A stretch of DNA of 64,000 nt, from assembly GCF_014529535.1 (NCBI RefSeq), contig NC_050738.1, positions 13,408,062-13,472,061 on the forward strand, written 5' to 3'. The DNA comes from Bradysia coprophila (taxonomy: Eukaryota; Arthropoda; Insecta; Diptera; Sciaridae). This document shows, piece by piece, positions 36,795 through 48,442 of the stretch. Position 1 is the stretch's first letter, and every line of letters starts with the position of its first letter. Under the pieces are notes generated by a model. The model did no database searches. It was not told the DNA's origin and saw only the letters and a program-made list of their open reading frames with translations. The position numbers and the translations under genes were made by a program.

Positions 36795-38804
36795 ATGAAG
36801 TTACCGATTATGTTGCTTTTGTGCCTGGTCATAGTACTGAGTTTTTGTTGTGCCGTACGGAGGTTAGTCATAAATTTTATCAACCCCTTTAGAGTATACT
36901 GTACTTGCTATAGTGTGACTTACTTGTTTTTGTTTCTTCAAAATACTTGGGTTCAGGTGGTTCAGCATAGTTCACATACTTTCATGGATTTCGGATCTAT
37001 CGGATCTATTACTTCATTTCGTGTCGAGCTTCGTGTAGGTTATCAAAAGTTTGTTATGCCCTTACCTACACCTTTTTCGAACTTGAATCTTGATAGCTCT
37101 ATGGCCGTCGAGTTATAACAATTGCAAAAAATTGCTAATTCGTCGACATAAGCCCCACTCCTCAAAAGACCATAAGATTTGAGGATTTAGGATACCCATT
37201 CGGGAAATGGAGGATTCCATCGTCACACGGATATTTATTAATTCTTTCAAAATTAATAACTTCAATTATAAATTGTTTGCACAAGTATTTTGTACACAAA
37301 ATTTTAAAAGCAGATCTCTTCATAGAAGCAATTTAATGAAAACATCATTCGCACGAAAGTTAACCGATCACTAGAAAACCAGAAAAATCGTCAGAATTCC
37401 TTGCTGTTCTATAGTTCTAGGATAGAGAAGACAGTGGACCATGAAGACGTCACTTATTTTTAGGAACTGACCTCTAGTGACTTCAAACTTGTTAAAAGTC
37501 CAAATGTTAGCCGAAAAAACGGCCAAAAACGTAAGGAATGTCTCGTGTCTAGAACAAAGATTATTTTGGATGGGTTACTCCATAAACAGTCACAAAAATA
37601 ATTTTTTCCTAGAACGGGAACAATATAATAGTTATGTCACACGAAAAATCTTTCGTTAAAAGAAAATTGAAATTTTTATAGAGAAAATCATCAAATATGG
37701 AACTTTTTACAATCATTGAACCGAAATCAAGGAGAGGGGAAGTAGTGACGAAATATATGTGCAAGAGACACTTGAATTAGTATCACAAATTATAGCTACG
37801 TATGTTTTGTTGATCTAGAAAAAACTTACAAAATTCTTTTATACATGGACATACATGACTTTCCCAGGCCATATCTCAGGCTCCTGAACTTAATCATGTG
37901 CGGCCGGCTGAAATCAGAAGTACTTGAATGTAGCTTTCGAATGACACCAATTTTATGAAAAATTTGGAAATAGCCAGGGAAAATGGCTTCAAAGTCGATG
38001 AAATATCGGCAATGAGCCATACATTCCAGAACAGAAGAAATTTTTCAAAAAGATGTATTTTCGTAGGTTTTCAAATGAAAGGCTTTTCCGGACGGAAAAA
38101 CAATTTTCCATTTTCCGGAAAACTTTTTTGTTTCATAACTTTTTGTGACGAACAACATGGAATGAAGAAAAATCTTTAAAAACTTAAGGCGCCATTTTTT
38201 TCGACACAAGGACCTGGACTATTTTGAATTAAACAAATTTTTACAATCTGATACACCCTAACATGCTTCAGTTAGCGAATATCTAAATTTTACACCTGCT
38301 TGAATTTGTTTTAGCGGATCAACTGCTGCAGGTGTTAGCCATCCTAAAGCTGCAGTTTATACAGAACAAGGTCTCTGCGACCAGACAATGTGTTCTATCG
38401 TATGTACCTCTTTGGGCTTACCAAAGGCCACCTGTCGGGAAGACGTTTGTGAATGTTCTTACGGAGAAAACTGTTCAGCAATGGTCAATGTGACTTGTAA
38501 AGCTGCTTGCTACCTATTAAAACTGAATGGTGAATGTGACAAAAATGGCATGTGTAATTGCGAAGCTGAACTCGAAGTTTGTGCCCCGTGGGATTGCTAC
38601 GAACAGTGTCTTGACGATGAAGGAGCTGTTGAATGTAAAGCAGCAGGTGGAATTGTGACACCGATTGCTTGCTTGAAGTATGGCCCAATAAAAACTTGTG
38701 AATGTCTTTGCTCACGTCCAGAATTCAAGGGACTATTGACCAGTAAGAACCGTTTTATTGGTTTTCAGTCTGAGGAATTTCGTTACTCTGTGGTTGTACA
38801 GTAA
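36795..38804 (+). CDS. Secreted protein with three tandem defensin-like (CS-alpha/beta spacing) units
   Basis: Exon 1 (36795-36862) encodes a signal peptide (MLLLCLVIVLSFCCAV) and ends in phase 2. Exon 2 (38315-38804) gives the rest; 185 codons in all. Three Cys units follow one another: spacing 4-3-9-4-1 (from CDQTMC), 7-3-8-5-1 (from CSAMVN) and a third with 4-3 then extra cysteines ending CECLC. The first two match the C...C-x3-C...C...C-x-C layout of insect defensins. Such peptides bind microbial membranes or cell-wall precursors after secretion; here the units are not separated by obvious furin sites, so they may act as one chain. The C-terminus may change if the GTAAGA at 38740 is used as a donor. 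The function is inferred from spacing only. A poly(A) signal is at 38890-38895. Confidence 0.7.
36863..38314 (+). other. Intron of the defensin-like gene
   Basis: 1.45 kb between the signal-peptide exon (GTTAGT donor) and the mature exon (TTTTAG acceptor). Short ORFs at 36870-37118 and 37955-38179 carry no motif and read through splice-like borders; no gene is called. Confidence 0.6.
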
Positions 38805-39114
38805 GTTTTATGGCATCAGTTAAGATTATAAAATAATAATTTCCAATGTTCGATATCGATTATTGTTGAATGTTGATACACAAGAATTAAATAAAGTTCG
38901 AAAGTTCGCAATACGACATTGTTGCTACTCTAAAATATTTTTGGCCGATCCACTACGATGTCAATTAAAAATGTTTGCTGGTTCTCCTTTATAAGTATTT
39001 GAAGTTAATCAATCAAATCAGTTAAAATTGAAGACAGCGCACAGCGGATACTTTATTGACGAACATAATTTTTGTAATTTCCATAGTCACAACGTTATTT
39101 CGGTGGTCCGGCAC

Positions 39115-41024
39115 TCACTCCAGCATGACAATATTTTGATGGTCTCTCATGTGATTCTTTAACATAGCCGTGTCTGCCAAAACGATTCCGCATTCCTTAC
39201 ATTTGATCACTGGATTCTCCTTTTTGTGGATCTTTCGATGATTCGACAAGCTGCTCGATGCAGTGAATGCAGCTCCGCACGTTTCGCATTTAAAATTGCG
39301 TTCGCCCGTGTGTATGCCGATATGACTGAGCATATTCGTTTTGGTTGTAAACATTTTATCACAATACGGGCCTGAAATTTGGAAATGAATTCGTTTCGAA
39401 AACAGATGCAAAGTTTGGGGTTCTGGCAATTCTCTTACATGGAACTCTAGGTACGTCGTGAATCAGCCGGTGCTTAAGCATATCGGTTTTACGACAGAAT
39501 GATTTACCACAAATATCACAGCTTATGTTACGTTCACCCTAAAAACAAAAGAATTAGTAAAAGGTAAGGTTAGAGTACAACATATGAATTCATGAACAAC
39601 GCTGTATGATCCCGACTTACAGTATGAATTTTCAAATGTCTTAGGTACTTCGCACGATCCTGAAATTTATATGGACAGTGAGGACACTGATGTTTTCTGA
39701 AAGATATTAACGTTATCCTCTTTTCCATTTGAATCAATATATTATGCGCCAACATACCTATCATTTGCATGGATTCGTACGTGGGCGAATAAATTACTTT
39801 TGTGCTTGAATTTTCTACCTGAAATTCGAAACAACATTAGCAACAGCGATTGTGACTGGAGACTCGGCCTTCTCATACCACAGTAATCGCATTCAAATTT
39901 CGGCACTTCATGTACAAACATATGATACTTGAGACCAACGTACAATCCACCACAAATCTGACACATTCCCGGCGCCTTCACAACTTTCTCTTCGATCGGC
40001 TTTTTGGGACGACCCACCTTTTTCTTCACATTTGTACCCTGAATGTTGTCCGTTGAATCACCATCGCCACTGAATTGTACCCTCGAGGTACTGATATCAC
40101 TAACGACCGTCTGGACCTCTTCATTTTCATCGTCGCTGTTTTCTTCTTTGATTTTCGGTTCCAAACAAAATATCTTTTCCTGAGGAAGTTTTACTGGAAA
40201 ATTAACTGATTCGACAGTCAAGGGCATTGTGAATGAAACTCACCACATCCATGTGTGCATTATCATCATCTTGGGAAGGTGACTCCGAAGCATTTTGTTC
40301 CTTTTTCCAAATTTCTGTTAATCGGTTATGCGAATTAACACACTGTTTCCTGAAGTTGTAGCAATTCACAAGTTTCTCAATACATTCGGGACAGATACAA
40401 AGAGGAAGTTCAGCATTTGAGTCAATCTAAAAAAACACGAAGTTGTGGAATAAGCCTTCAAATATTGTAATGAGGAACTATATCTCTGAACCCTCTTCAC
40501 GCAAACATTTGATTACAGTTTCACCACTAACATCAGTTTCTCGGACATTTAAAAATTTTCCTAGGTTTTATTCCAAGAACATTTAGAGAAGTAACTTCTG
40601 AAGTTAGAATCATACTCTCTGTTATGACTGGGAATGGCAAGAGTTATGACTAAATCTATCCAGTTGGTCTCACTTTCTCGAGCCCAAAGACCATGGTCCC
40701 TTCAAGAGACTATCAACGCGCCTTCATATCTTCATGTTATTTGCATCGACCTGATACTGATATAAATAGCAGAGAAGTAGCAGAAAACACTCGACTTTAT
40801 AGATTAGTATTGCTATTTCTGATGGAAAATTACCGAGAGATACTAACATCTAGGTGCAGGCACTCCGTGAACATTGTCGTAATGGTTTGTTCGGTGCTGT
40901 ACGTATCTTCTTTAAATATTGTTTCGAGAATGTCACAGCGGCTCATACAAAACCGACATATTTTACTGAATTCCTTTATTGTTATTTCTCGGTCGGTGAT
41001 TAGTTTTGGTTGTTGTTGATCCAT
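39115..41024 (-). CDS. ZAD C2H2 zinc-finger protein D
   Basis: Exons (minus): 40848-41024, 40244-40426, 39879-40179, 39758-39818, 39621-39696, 39439-39538 and 39115-39371; 384 codons. ZAD: KICRFCMSRCDIL and CICPECIEKLVNCYNFRKQC. The linker carries an AT hook (KKVGRPKKP). Fingers: lone GMCQICGGLYVGLKYHMFVH, then FECDYC, HQCPHC, ISCDIC, VPCPYC, FKCETC and IKCKEC. The 60-bp intron 39819-39878 splits a finger after C..CG and keeps frame if retained, adding 20 residues inside the finger and so probably breaking it. It lies head to head with gene E and is closest to it in exon pattern. A DNA-binding regulator by family. Confidence 0.85.
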
Positions 41025-41167
41025 CGAATACTTTATTTTCGATTTACAGAAATAATTACACCATTATACCGTTCGGAACGGATTATGTACACTTTACTGA
41101 CAAATCAAAACACCATAACAAAGACCAGTGTTGTCAGTTGCCTGTAAGAATGGATGTAATACCTAAT

Positions 41168-41629
41168 AGAGTGTTATGATGAAAGAGAAAGAAATATTTT
41201 GACAAGTACCCCAAGACAACTTGTAATATTAACTAAATGTTGTATTGCTTTTTTATTAGACCAGATTGTTGAAAAAATTTCTTTTATTCAACCGGTGAAC
41301 GAAACGTGTTACCGTTTACAATTCATGACGAAACGTTTTACCGTTTACAATCAAAGTGGACGAACAACAAGGACAAACAATGCTGATTTCGGTGTATCAC
41401 ACCTCATCAGTGCACCTATGTCTCAGGTCTAATAAAAAAGCAATACAACATTTAGTTAATGTCGAATTATTGGCCAAGCAATACAACAATTTTAAATAAC
41501 TTGTAATAGACTGGTCTTCGGTCCTCTCGCTCTCAATGTAACATGTTAAAAGAGAAAGCAACATTTTGACAAGTACCCCAAGGCAAGTTTAACCAGTCTT
41601 CGGTTCTCTCGCTCTAATCATAACAGTCT
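41168..41629. mobile_element. MITE with CATAACA-type ends, copy 1, interrupted
   Basis: Left end AGAGTGTTATGATGAAAGAG, right end CTCTAATCATAACAGTCT. The interior has TTTTGACAAGTACCCCAAGG twice. Compared with copy 2 (42122-42307) it carries about 270 extra bases beginning at 41229. Confidence 0.8.
41229..41459. mobile_element. TTAA-flanked MITE nested in the previous element
   Basis: Its 34-bp ends (41229-41262 and 41426-41459) are exact inverted repeats starting TTAACTAAATGTTGTATTGC. Outermost TTAA on each side suggests piggyBac-type target duplication. No ORF with a domain. Confidence 0.82.
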
Positions 41630-42121
41630 ATAATTAAACACCTTAACTCGTTTTACTTCACGTGAAGCATTTTAATTTAAACAAAGGTCAAAAAGTCGCT
41701 TTGCAGAGTAAGGCTAGTCAGCTGTTATAGAGTGATAAAAGACCTGAATAACAACTGATCTCGATGGATGATATGCCAAAAATTTAATGTAAAAGTCCAG
41801 TTAACTAGGAACAAACCAGTTAATTTAACGGAGCTCGATGGGAGCACACTCTATTTGACATTCTCTTTTACACTCTTTATGACCAGGAAACTAAGAAAGT
41901 AAAAGATTTTGAAAAAGTAAGAGATCGGTTCCAAGGTCATACGAATTGACAAATTACTGCAAAATATTATCCAAAGAGACATAGCCTCATCAACATTTGT
42001 TTGTAAAATCGTGTGGGTTCGGTTATGTTGCCTTGAATGAAATCGTTGCCGTTCGTGTTATCAATTTTCAAGTTTAGTGATTTGGAACAGACATGTCAAA
42101 TTACTGCCATATTTCATCTAT

Positions 42122-42307
42122 AGAGTGTTATGATGAAAGAGATAGAAATATTTTGACAAGTACCCCAAGGCAACTTATAATAAACTGGTCTTCGGTCCTC
42201 TCGCTCTCAACGTAACACGTTGAAAGAGAAAGCAATATTTTGACAAGTACCCCAAGGCAAGTTAAATTAACTAGTCTTCGGATCTCTCGCTCTGATCATA
42301 ACAGTCT
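42122..42307. mobile_element. MITE with CATAACA-type ends, copy 2, intact
   Basis: 186 bp with AGAGTGTTATGATGAAAGAG at the left and CTCTGATCATAACAGTCT at the right. It closely matches copy 1 minus its insertion, and shows the two-fold TTTTGACAAGTACCCC interior. Confidence 0.82.
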
Positions 42308-42603
42308 ATAGAGCCATAACCTCATCTATATTTATATGAAAACCCATCTCTATGGATGAAATAGTTTTGGTTCGACCAGTGAAAATTCGTGTTTACAGTT
42401 ACTATAAGGCGTGTTGATAAAGTGTTTTGTTGTGATGTTTAGCTACTCCCTCGATAGAGTGCATTGTGGTTGCATTCTACGCATTCTACGACGACTAGCA
42501 GCACTGTCTCACTTAGTTAAATGTCAAAGAAAACCATAAAAACTTCATAAATAGAGGAAAAAAATAATAAACATTCAAGAATCCAACAAAATAATTTTGT
42601 GAA

Positions 42604-44295
42604 ATGAAGAAGCCGAAGCCAATAACAACGCAGGACTTCAACAGAATTTGTCGCTTTTGTGCGAAGCCCAACAACGACTTGAAACCAATATTTAAAAGTG
42701 ATGATTGCACCGATACTTCCTCAACAGGGGAAAATCTTTCATTTCCGTATATGTTCCAAAATACTTTAAATTTAGATGTAATGAGCCCTCAGTGAACATT
42801 AGACTCGTATCTGCAAAATTGGTGAACGACAAAATGTTTTCGCTTTTAGGTGATTATCGACGAACGGCTACCTTTACTTATCTGTACACGATGCAGCAAA
42901 AAATTGACCAATGCAAATGATTTTCGTAAACAATGCTTGAAGAGCTACCAAAGTTTGATTGAAATCTACGAAAGCGAAGCCAAGAGAAAGTCACCGGAAA
43001 CTACAGAAGTACCATCTCCTCCAGAATGTGTTCACGTTAAAACTTCGGATGATGAAGAACCAACAATAGCTCCAGTAAAATTTTATTTTAATTCTTTGAC
43101 TTGAAGATCTGATAACGAAACTCATCTGCTTGTCGTAGTTCGTCGTACTAATCAAAGATGAACACGAAAATTTCAATGAACGACCATCATCGAATGACGG
43201 TTCCGTAAAAGATGGAGACTCGAATATGGAGGATCCTTGTTTCCAGTCTTCATCTCCAGGCAGTGTTGTAAAGAGTGAAAATACCAACGAAGTAAAGGAA
43301 ACAAAATACAAAGGCCGCGGTCGTCCACGGAAAGGCCAAGAAGTGAAGAAAGAGAAACGTGTACCGAAACCGCACGCATTGGAAATGTGTCAAATCTGCG
43401 GCCAATTGTTCAGATGCATTAAGACACACATGTTCGTCCACGATACAAATCCTCAGGTGAGCAACGATATACGTTAATAATCGAATTGTAGTCGTTAACG
43501 CACTTCCTGATTTGAATGGCAGTTTGAATGTCATCATTGTGGTCGAAAATTCAAGCATAAACCAAATCTGATTTGTCATGTAAAGAATCATCAAAATGTG
43601 CGGTAAGACGTTCGTTTTTAGAATTATCGAATTTGCAGACTTGTGACTGTTGTGTTTCTTTAAAGGAAATTTCAATGTCCACACTGTCCGTTTAAATTTC
43701 AATACAGCACTAACTTTAAACGGCACATTCGCACCCACACTGGAGGTGAGTTTTGTTTTATCTTATTGACGAACGACATCAGCTTAATTCCCTTCCTTTG
43801 GGGATTTCAGAAAAAATATTTACTTGCGACATTTGCCAAAAACGTTTCAGTCGTAGTGGAGGCTTGCAAAGGCATAAACTCACGCACGACATACCTCGCG
43901 TACCGTGTAAGTGCGATTTAACCGATTTCATTTACTATTCAGATTGACGTTGATTGTATCCTTATTGTGCAATTAGGTCCGTACTGTGAAAAGATGTTCA
44001 CCACAACGAAAGGTCTGGTTAATCATGTCGGAATCCATACAGGAGAGGTATAAAATCACTGAAATTGTTAAAAGAAAAATGTTTCCGAGCCATTCCGAAC
44101 CGATTCTAGCGACCATTCAAATGCAAAATTTGCGGGGCAGCATTTGTGGCCAGCAGTAGTTTGTGTGTACACTCAAGGATACACAAAAAGGAAAATCCAA
44201 TTATACAATGCAAAGAGTGTGGACTGGTTGTAACGGACAATGTGATGTTATCTAACCACATGAAGGATCATCAAGAAATATCGGCCGTAAAATAA
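42604..44295 (+). CDS. ZAD C2H2 zinc-finger protein E
   Basis: Exons: 42604-42777, 42850-43074, 43139-43456, 43523-43602, 43666-43745, 43811-43906, 43977-44047 and 44110-44295; 409 codons. ZAD: RICRFCAKPNNDL and LICTRCSKKLTNANDFRKQC. The linker has an AT hook (KGRGRPRKGQ). Fingers: lone EMCQICGQLFRCIKTHMFVH, then FECHHC, FQCPHC, FTCDIC, VPCPYC, FKCKIC and IQCKEC. The last two resemble gene B and D ends (HKKE, then CKECG). Gene E has one intron more than gene D near the Cys of VPCPYC and lacks the 60-bp in-finger intron. Likely a nuclear DNA-binding regulator. Confidence 0.87.
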
Positions 44296-44647
44296 AAAAA
44301 AAAAAATTTTTTGAGACGTAGCGGTAATAAGAATAAAACCAAGACACATGAGAGAGTGTAGTTTAATATTTTAACGGTTCAAGGACTGGAACCATGGTCG
44401 GTATCGACGAAATTGTTACTCCTCATATGCGTAGCACAAAATTTTTTAGTCCTTCAACGATTGCCTTTTTACATTGTTCATTTTACACTTTACACAACGA
44501 AATGCTTGTTGGAAAATGATCGACAAAACTTAGTAATCCCTCAGTTTAACGAATAATTTGAAAGAACATCTTGAAATTGAAAGTTTTTCCTGAATAGCAT
44601 TTCGTTTACAAAATTCCCCTGCTTTGCAACGAAATTTTAAATTGAAA
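44296..44647. other. Short intergenic region
   Basis: 3' flank of gene E (poly-A run at 44293-44310) and 5' flank of the next gene. No element seen. Confidence 0.5.
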
Positions 44648-45519
44648 ATGCGCGTACAAATCAATGATGATGACCCGATCAACCAGAAAATTATTTCATC
44701 AAAACAAGAAAACTGGTGGGAAGAAGAAGCTGTCCAATACGGGTTAGAGCACCTAAAATACTTATTCGAATGAAAAATAAAACACCGAACATTCGTTAGC
44801 TTCAATTTCCCTTCGGTTGGAGTGTATCTGGACAGACTAATGGGAACAAACGTCGTTCAAATGACTGATCCGAAATTTATGTTAGAATTACGCGACAGAG
44901 TTTGGAGTGACTATGACACAAAATTGACGAAAAGAATAAAAGATCGAGAGGTAAGTCCAATAATTTTACAGGTAGAGCAGGGATTAAATATAAGTAATTC
45001 GTGTCACATTAAAGATAATCGAAAATGAGCGAGAAGCTAAATTGATATTGAAAGGAATCTACAGTTCTTACAATCGTCCACGTAAATTCATACCATTTCA
45101 TAGTACCGTTTTGGTAAGTGGAATCGTGATCAATGTGTCTTTCTCACTTGAAAATATCATCTGACCAATCCTGTAACCAGGCCTTAGACTTGGGCTCTCG
45201 CAAAAATGTTAAAACGAAAAGTTCAAACGTCGAAAATTTAAGTCCAATACTCCGAATTAATGAACGTACCAACGACACGATCGATCGGAGACGCTTAAAA
45301 TTGAAATCAATTCGCCAGAGAAATGTCGACTACGTTGTACAACAGACGCTGCTGGAAGGTCTGCAACCGAATATTGAGCATGACGAATTGACGGCCATTG
45401 AAAGCAAAATCAAAGAGATGCAAAATAAAATTTTGGACAAAAAATTGAAAGCATCCAGAAAAGCTCCCATCCAAAAGAGTCGGAAAAAGCTGACTGATTT
45501 ATTAGACAATAAAATTTGA
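44648..45519 (+). CDS. Unrecognised protein, basic, helical
   Basis: Exons: 44648-44742, 44800-44950, 45015-45113 and 45181-45519; 227 codons, in frame throughout. It starts MRVQINDDDPINQKI and contains WWEEEAVQYG, FMLELRDRVWSDYDTKLTKR and a Lys/Arg-rich helical C-terminus (IESKIKEMQNKILDKKLK). No domain was recognised. The middle part (YLDRLMG...RVWSDY...REII) faintly recalls FAM228-type proteins, but this is not enough to name it. No signal peptide or membrane helix, so probably intracellular. It is convergent with the GST gene, 29 bases between stops. Confidence 0.75.
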
Positions 45520-45548
45520 GAACAAACAAATTTGTGATTGCTATTCAA

Positions 45549-46271
45549 TTACATTGATTTCTCTGTTCTCATTCGTTCCTCATTCGCTTTGATTAAGTTT
45601 GCTAACGGCTGCCCGTTTGCCCGCTCATAATATTCCAGTTGTTTCATCTTATTTAGCCAGATGATCAACTTAGGATGTCGTCTTTCATCCAACGGAAAGT
45701 AATTTATTATCGTTGTCAATGTTGCACAAATGCACAGATCGGCAACAGTTAAATTGTTGCCAACAAAATACGCATCATCTTTCAGAAACACTTCCAATAA
45801 ATCGATTGCTCCGTACAATGCCGTTACAGCCTCCGGATCGAATACGGTTTCCTTACCGTGAAATATCGGTCGGACAACGGTAGCAAACTTTTGAAATAAG
45901 ACTCCATCTTCGAAGTGAATGCGTTGGTCGAGTTTGGCTCGCAAAAACGGTTCTTTCGGGCATAATGAGTCCGTTTCTCCGTAAACTGTGGCCAAGTACC
46001 GTATTATAGCATGACTATCCCAAACAATTTTCCCGTTGTCGTCCAAAGTTGGTACAGTGGATTGAGGATTCATGCTGATGTATTGAGGCGTTTTATTATC
46101 ACCAGCAGTAGCATCGACAGTGCTGTATTAGTTTCGTAAAGTTAACTAATCGATTTATTGCGAGAAACGAACATCTTACATGTATTCAACATCCAACTTG
46201 AGGGCCTCTACTGTTAAGCCAACCGATCTGGATGCTGGACCATTAGAAAAATAAATTTTTGGTTTACCCAT
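45549..46271 (-). CDS. Glutathione S-transferase, insect epsilon/delta-like
   Basis: Exons (minus): 46180-46271 and 45549-46122; 221 codons. The N-terminal thioredoxin-like domain runs from MGKPKIYFSNGPASRSVGLT to STVPTLDD, with WDSHAIIRYLA, the usual glutathione-binding SHAI motif. The C-terminal helical domain has DLLEVFL...FVGNNLTVADLC, the NxTxAD N-capping motif of GSTs. It conjugates glutathione to lipophilic toxins and lipid peroxides in the cytosol. In the active-site loop, the column where delta/epsilon enzymes have Ser (before P.CR) reads Gly11, with Ser9 and Ser14 near; activity may be altered. The small intron at codon 31 is in the position usual for epsilon GSTs. Confidence 0.92.
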
Positions 46272-48110
46272 TTCACAATTGTAATTCGTCTCAGCGCAAT
46301 AAAAATCTTCAACAGTCGTTCACGTTCGGATGGCAACTAAACAAGTAATTTGTTTGGATTTGTCGGTATGGTTATTTTTGATGCGTAGTTTTGTCGGTCT
46401 CAGCGAAAACCACGAAAATTGGTTATTGGGCGAACATGTTTTGATAGTTGTTTTTGTAAACGAACGGACGCATGTGGCACTGATAGAAATGAGGGGAAAA
46501 TATCACTCCCAGGAACTAAAAATATGCAAATTTTGACAAATTCTTGACATACAATCAATGTTCATGATGCCAGTGAATCGCTGAAAAGTAATCAATGTGT
46601 GTAAGTTTACATTAACGGCATTCGAGCCGAACATAGAATTATAGTTTTTTCAAGAAGATTTTTTTATGTGGTTCGATGAAAAGGGTTAAGCCGAAAGCAT
46701 GAGCAGTTGATTTTTTTACGAAGCCGAAATATTTACTTTGTATTATAGGCAGCACGCAAAGGTGTATCGGTTTTCAAATGAAGGTCATCAAAGTTAGAAC
46801 TTATCGCACGTACTTAGGCATGTATGCAGAGTGTTTCAGTAGTTGGAAATTCCAAAGTATTTATTCTTTCGCTTGAGGTGCGAAAATCCCAAGTGAAAGT
46901 TATAACAGTAATTTAGTTGAAAAAGGAAATTCCAATAAGCTTTGAGGCTAAATGTAATAAGATTTGTTGATGGCTTTAAAGGTCACACCAGGCAACTCCA
47001 GAAAGCACGACTCCTCCGGATGGGGCACGAAATGTTTAGTATAAATAAGGTCAATTAGAGACGTGTATCCTATCGAAATTCCATTTACCTCAGTTAGGAT
47101 ACCGGTATCCTAACGTTTTGTAAAAGGAAAATCCACACTTTCTATGTCGGGTGTCGGTATCCTTGATACAAAATACGTGTATCTCAGTTGGGATACCGGT
47201 ATCCTAACGTTTTGTAAAAGGAAAATCCACATTTTCTATGTCGGGATACCGGTATCCTTGATACAAAATACGTGTATCTCAGTTGGGATACCGGTATCCT
47301 AACGTTTTGTAAAAGGAAAATCCACACTTTCTAAGGATACAGGTATCCCTGATACAAAGCTCTAGGGTGTTAGAATAAAATTCAATTTATGTGCCTGATA
47401 CTCAACTGAATCTACCGCCAATTTATCGCCAGGTACTCGTAAAAATTCTCTAAATCAAGTTAGCCATTGAAAAATGTATGGGCGCGAAATTCCACTATAA
47501 TATGTGTAATCTCGCGCAGCGCGAAATTACTCGTTGCCATCTTGACGTTCTGAAATTTTTAATATTTATGTAAAAGGTTACCATCATCAGGCGTAATTAT
47601 CATTTTATTGTCCAAAGCCATTGCCAATTCCTTTTCCGGTATTGTTTTCATGCGTTCCGTTCCGACGCTGTAAAATTTGGTCACTTAAGTATTGACTAAT
47701 TTGTTGTCAAGTGAGATAAGGGCACTTTAAGGCACCAACTCAATTCGGTCAAATGCATTCACATATATTTACAGAGCTTCGACAACAACCCGTCTACACA
47801 CAAAGCTTGATAAGTGTAGATATAATCCTAAAAGCCCTAAAAAACATTAGTACTGAATACCGTTTTTTATTCAAAAATACTGTGACCAGCTCCGCTTTAA
47901 AGTCTGAGTACTTAACTTAGGTCTAGTAATTTTTTATTAGATGTGGGAATCCTAATTGTCATTGAGATACTTGTGTAATAAATCGTACACACTAATGCCA
48001 CTTAATAACAAAATACTTACAATGGCCTTGATCCATTTCATTTTGTGATTTGTGGAGTATTGTTCTTTGAGATGCAAAACCGACTCGTTCGCCTTCGTCA
48101 AAAAACATTT
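46272..48110. other. Intergenic with a 95-bp tandem repeat
   Basis: A 68-codon frame at 46330 was not called. A minisatellite lies at 47087-47356. The rest is unremarkable AT-rich DNA. Confidence 0.55.
47087..47356. repeat. Minisatellite, three units of about 95 bp
   Basis: Units start near 47087, 47181 and 47276 with ATCTCAGTTGGGATACCGG and share CGTTTTGTAAAAGGAAAATC. Each has one or two palindromes GGATACCGGTATCC. The third unit is partial. Confidence 0.88.
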
Positions 48111-48442
48111 TTACTTTTCGGTCACCTCTTTCAATTTTCGAATTTCGTTCAGCAACAACTCAAGCTTGTCGCAAAAAGCATCCTTGTAGCTCCGGCCATT
48201 CGCAAATTGTGTTTCGTTGATGGCGATCGACCAGTGCTCACATACTTCATATTTCAGTCGTTTAGACAATGGTGGATGTTGCAATTGAAGCTCTGATATT
48301 TGAAAATTAATTCATTGACAGCACTAATCTGTTGGTCCAAATTAGTAAACTGGATGCACAGATTAATTAGCTTGTCGGATGTCCCAATTATGGCAATTTT
48401 CAATCGATCACATAACAATTTCACACTATTATCTTCAGCCAT
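48111..48442 (-). pseudogene. Short gene-like ORF broken by a one-base shift
   Basis: ATG at 48440-48442 opens MAEDNSVKLLCDRLKIAII, about 50 codons of amphipathic helix. A second frame then continues LQLQHPPLSKRLKYEV...NGRSYKDAFCDKLELLL to TAA at 48111-48113, also helical and of similar composition. The two meet near 48290, and no intron of normal size fits (332 bases in all). Either a real frameshift, a sequence error, or chance. Family not recognised. Confidence 0.45.

Larger units (their letters stand above)
41025..42603. other. Intergenic between head-to-head ZAD genes D and E, filled by nested elements
   Basis: Two copies of an inverted-repeat element (41168-41629 and 42122-42307), the first interrupted by another. 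Both promoters must lie here; no TATA box was found. Confidence 0.6.

Noticed and set aside
46330..46536. 68-codon frame beside the GST promoter
   Set aside because: No homology recognised, and hydrophobic stretches are expected by chance here; no poly(A) or splice support.
47081..47360. CRISPR-like array of direct repeats
   Set aside because: Units are contiguous and near identical, without spacers, in a eukaryotic genome; this is a minisatellite.
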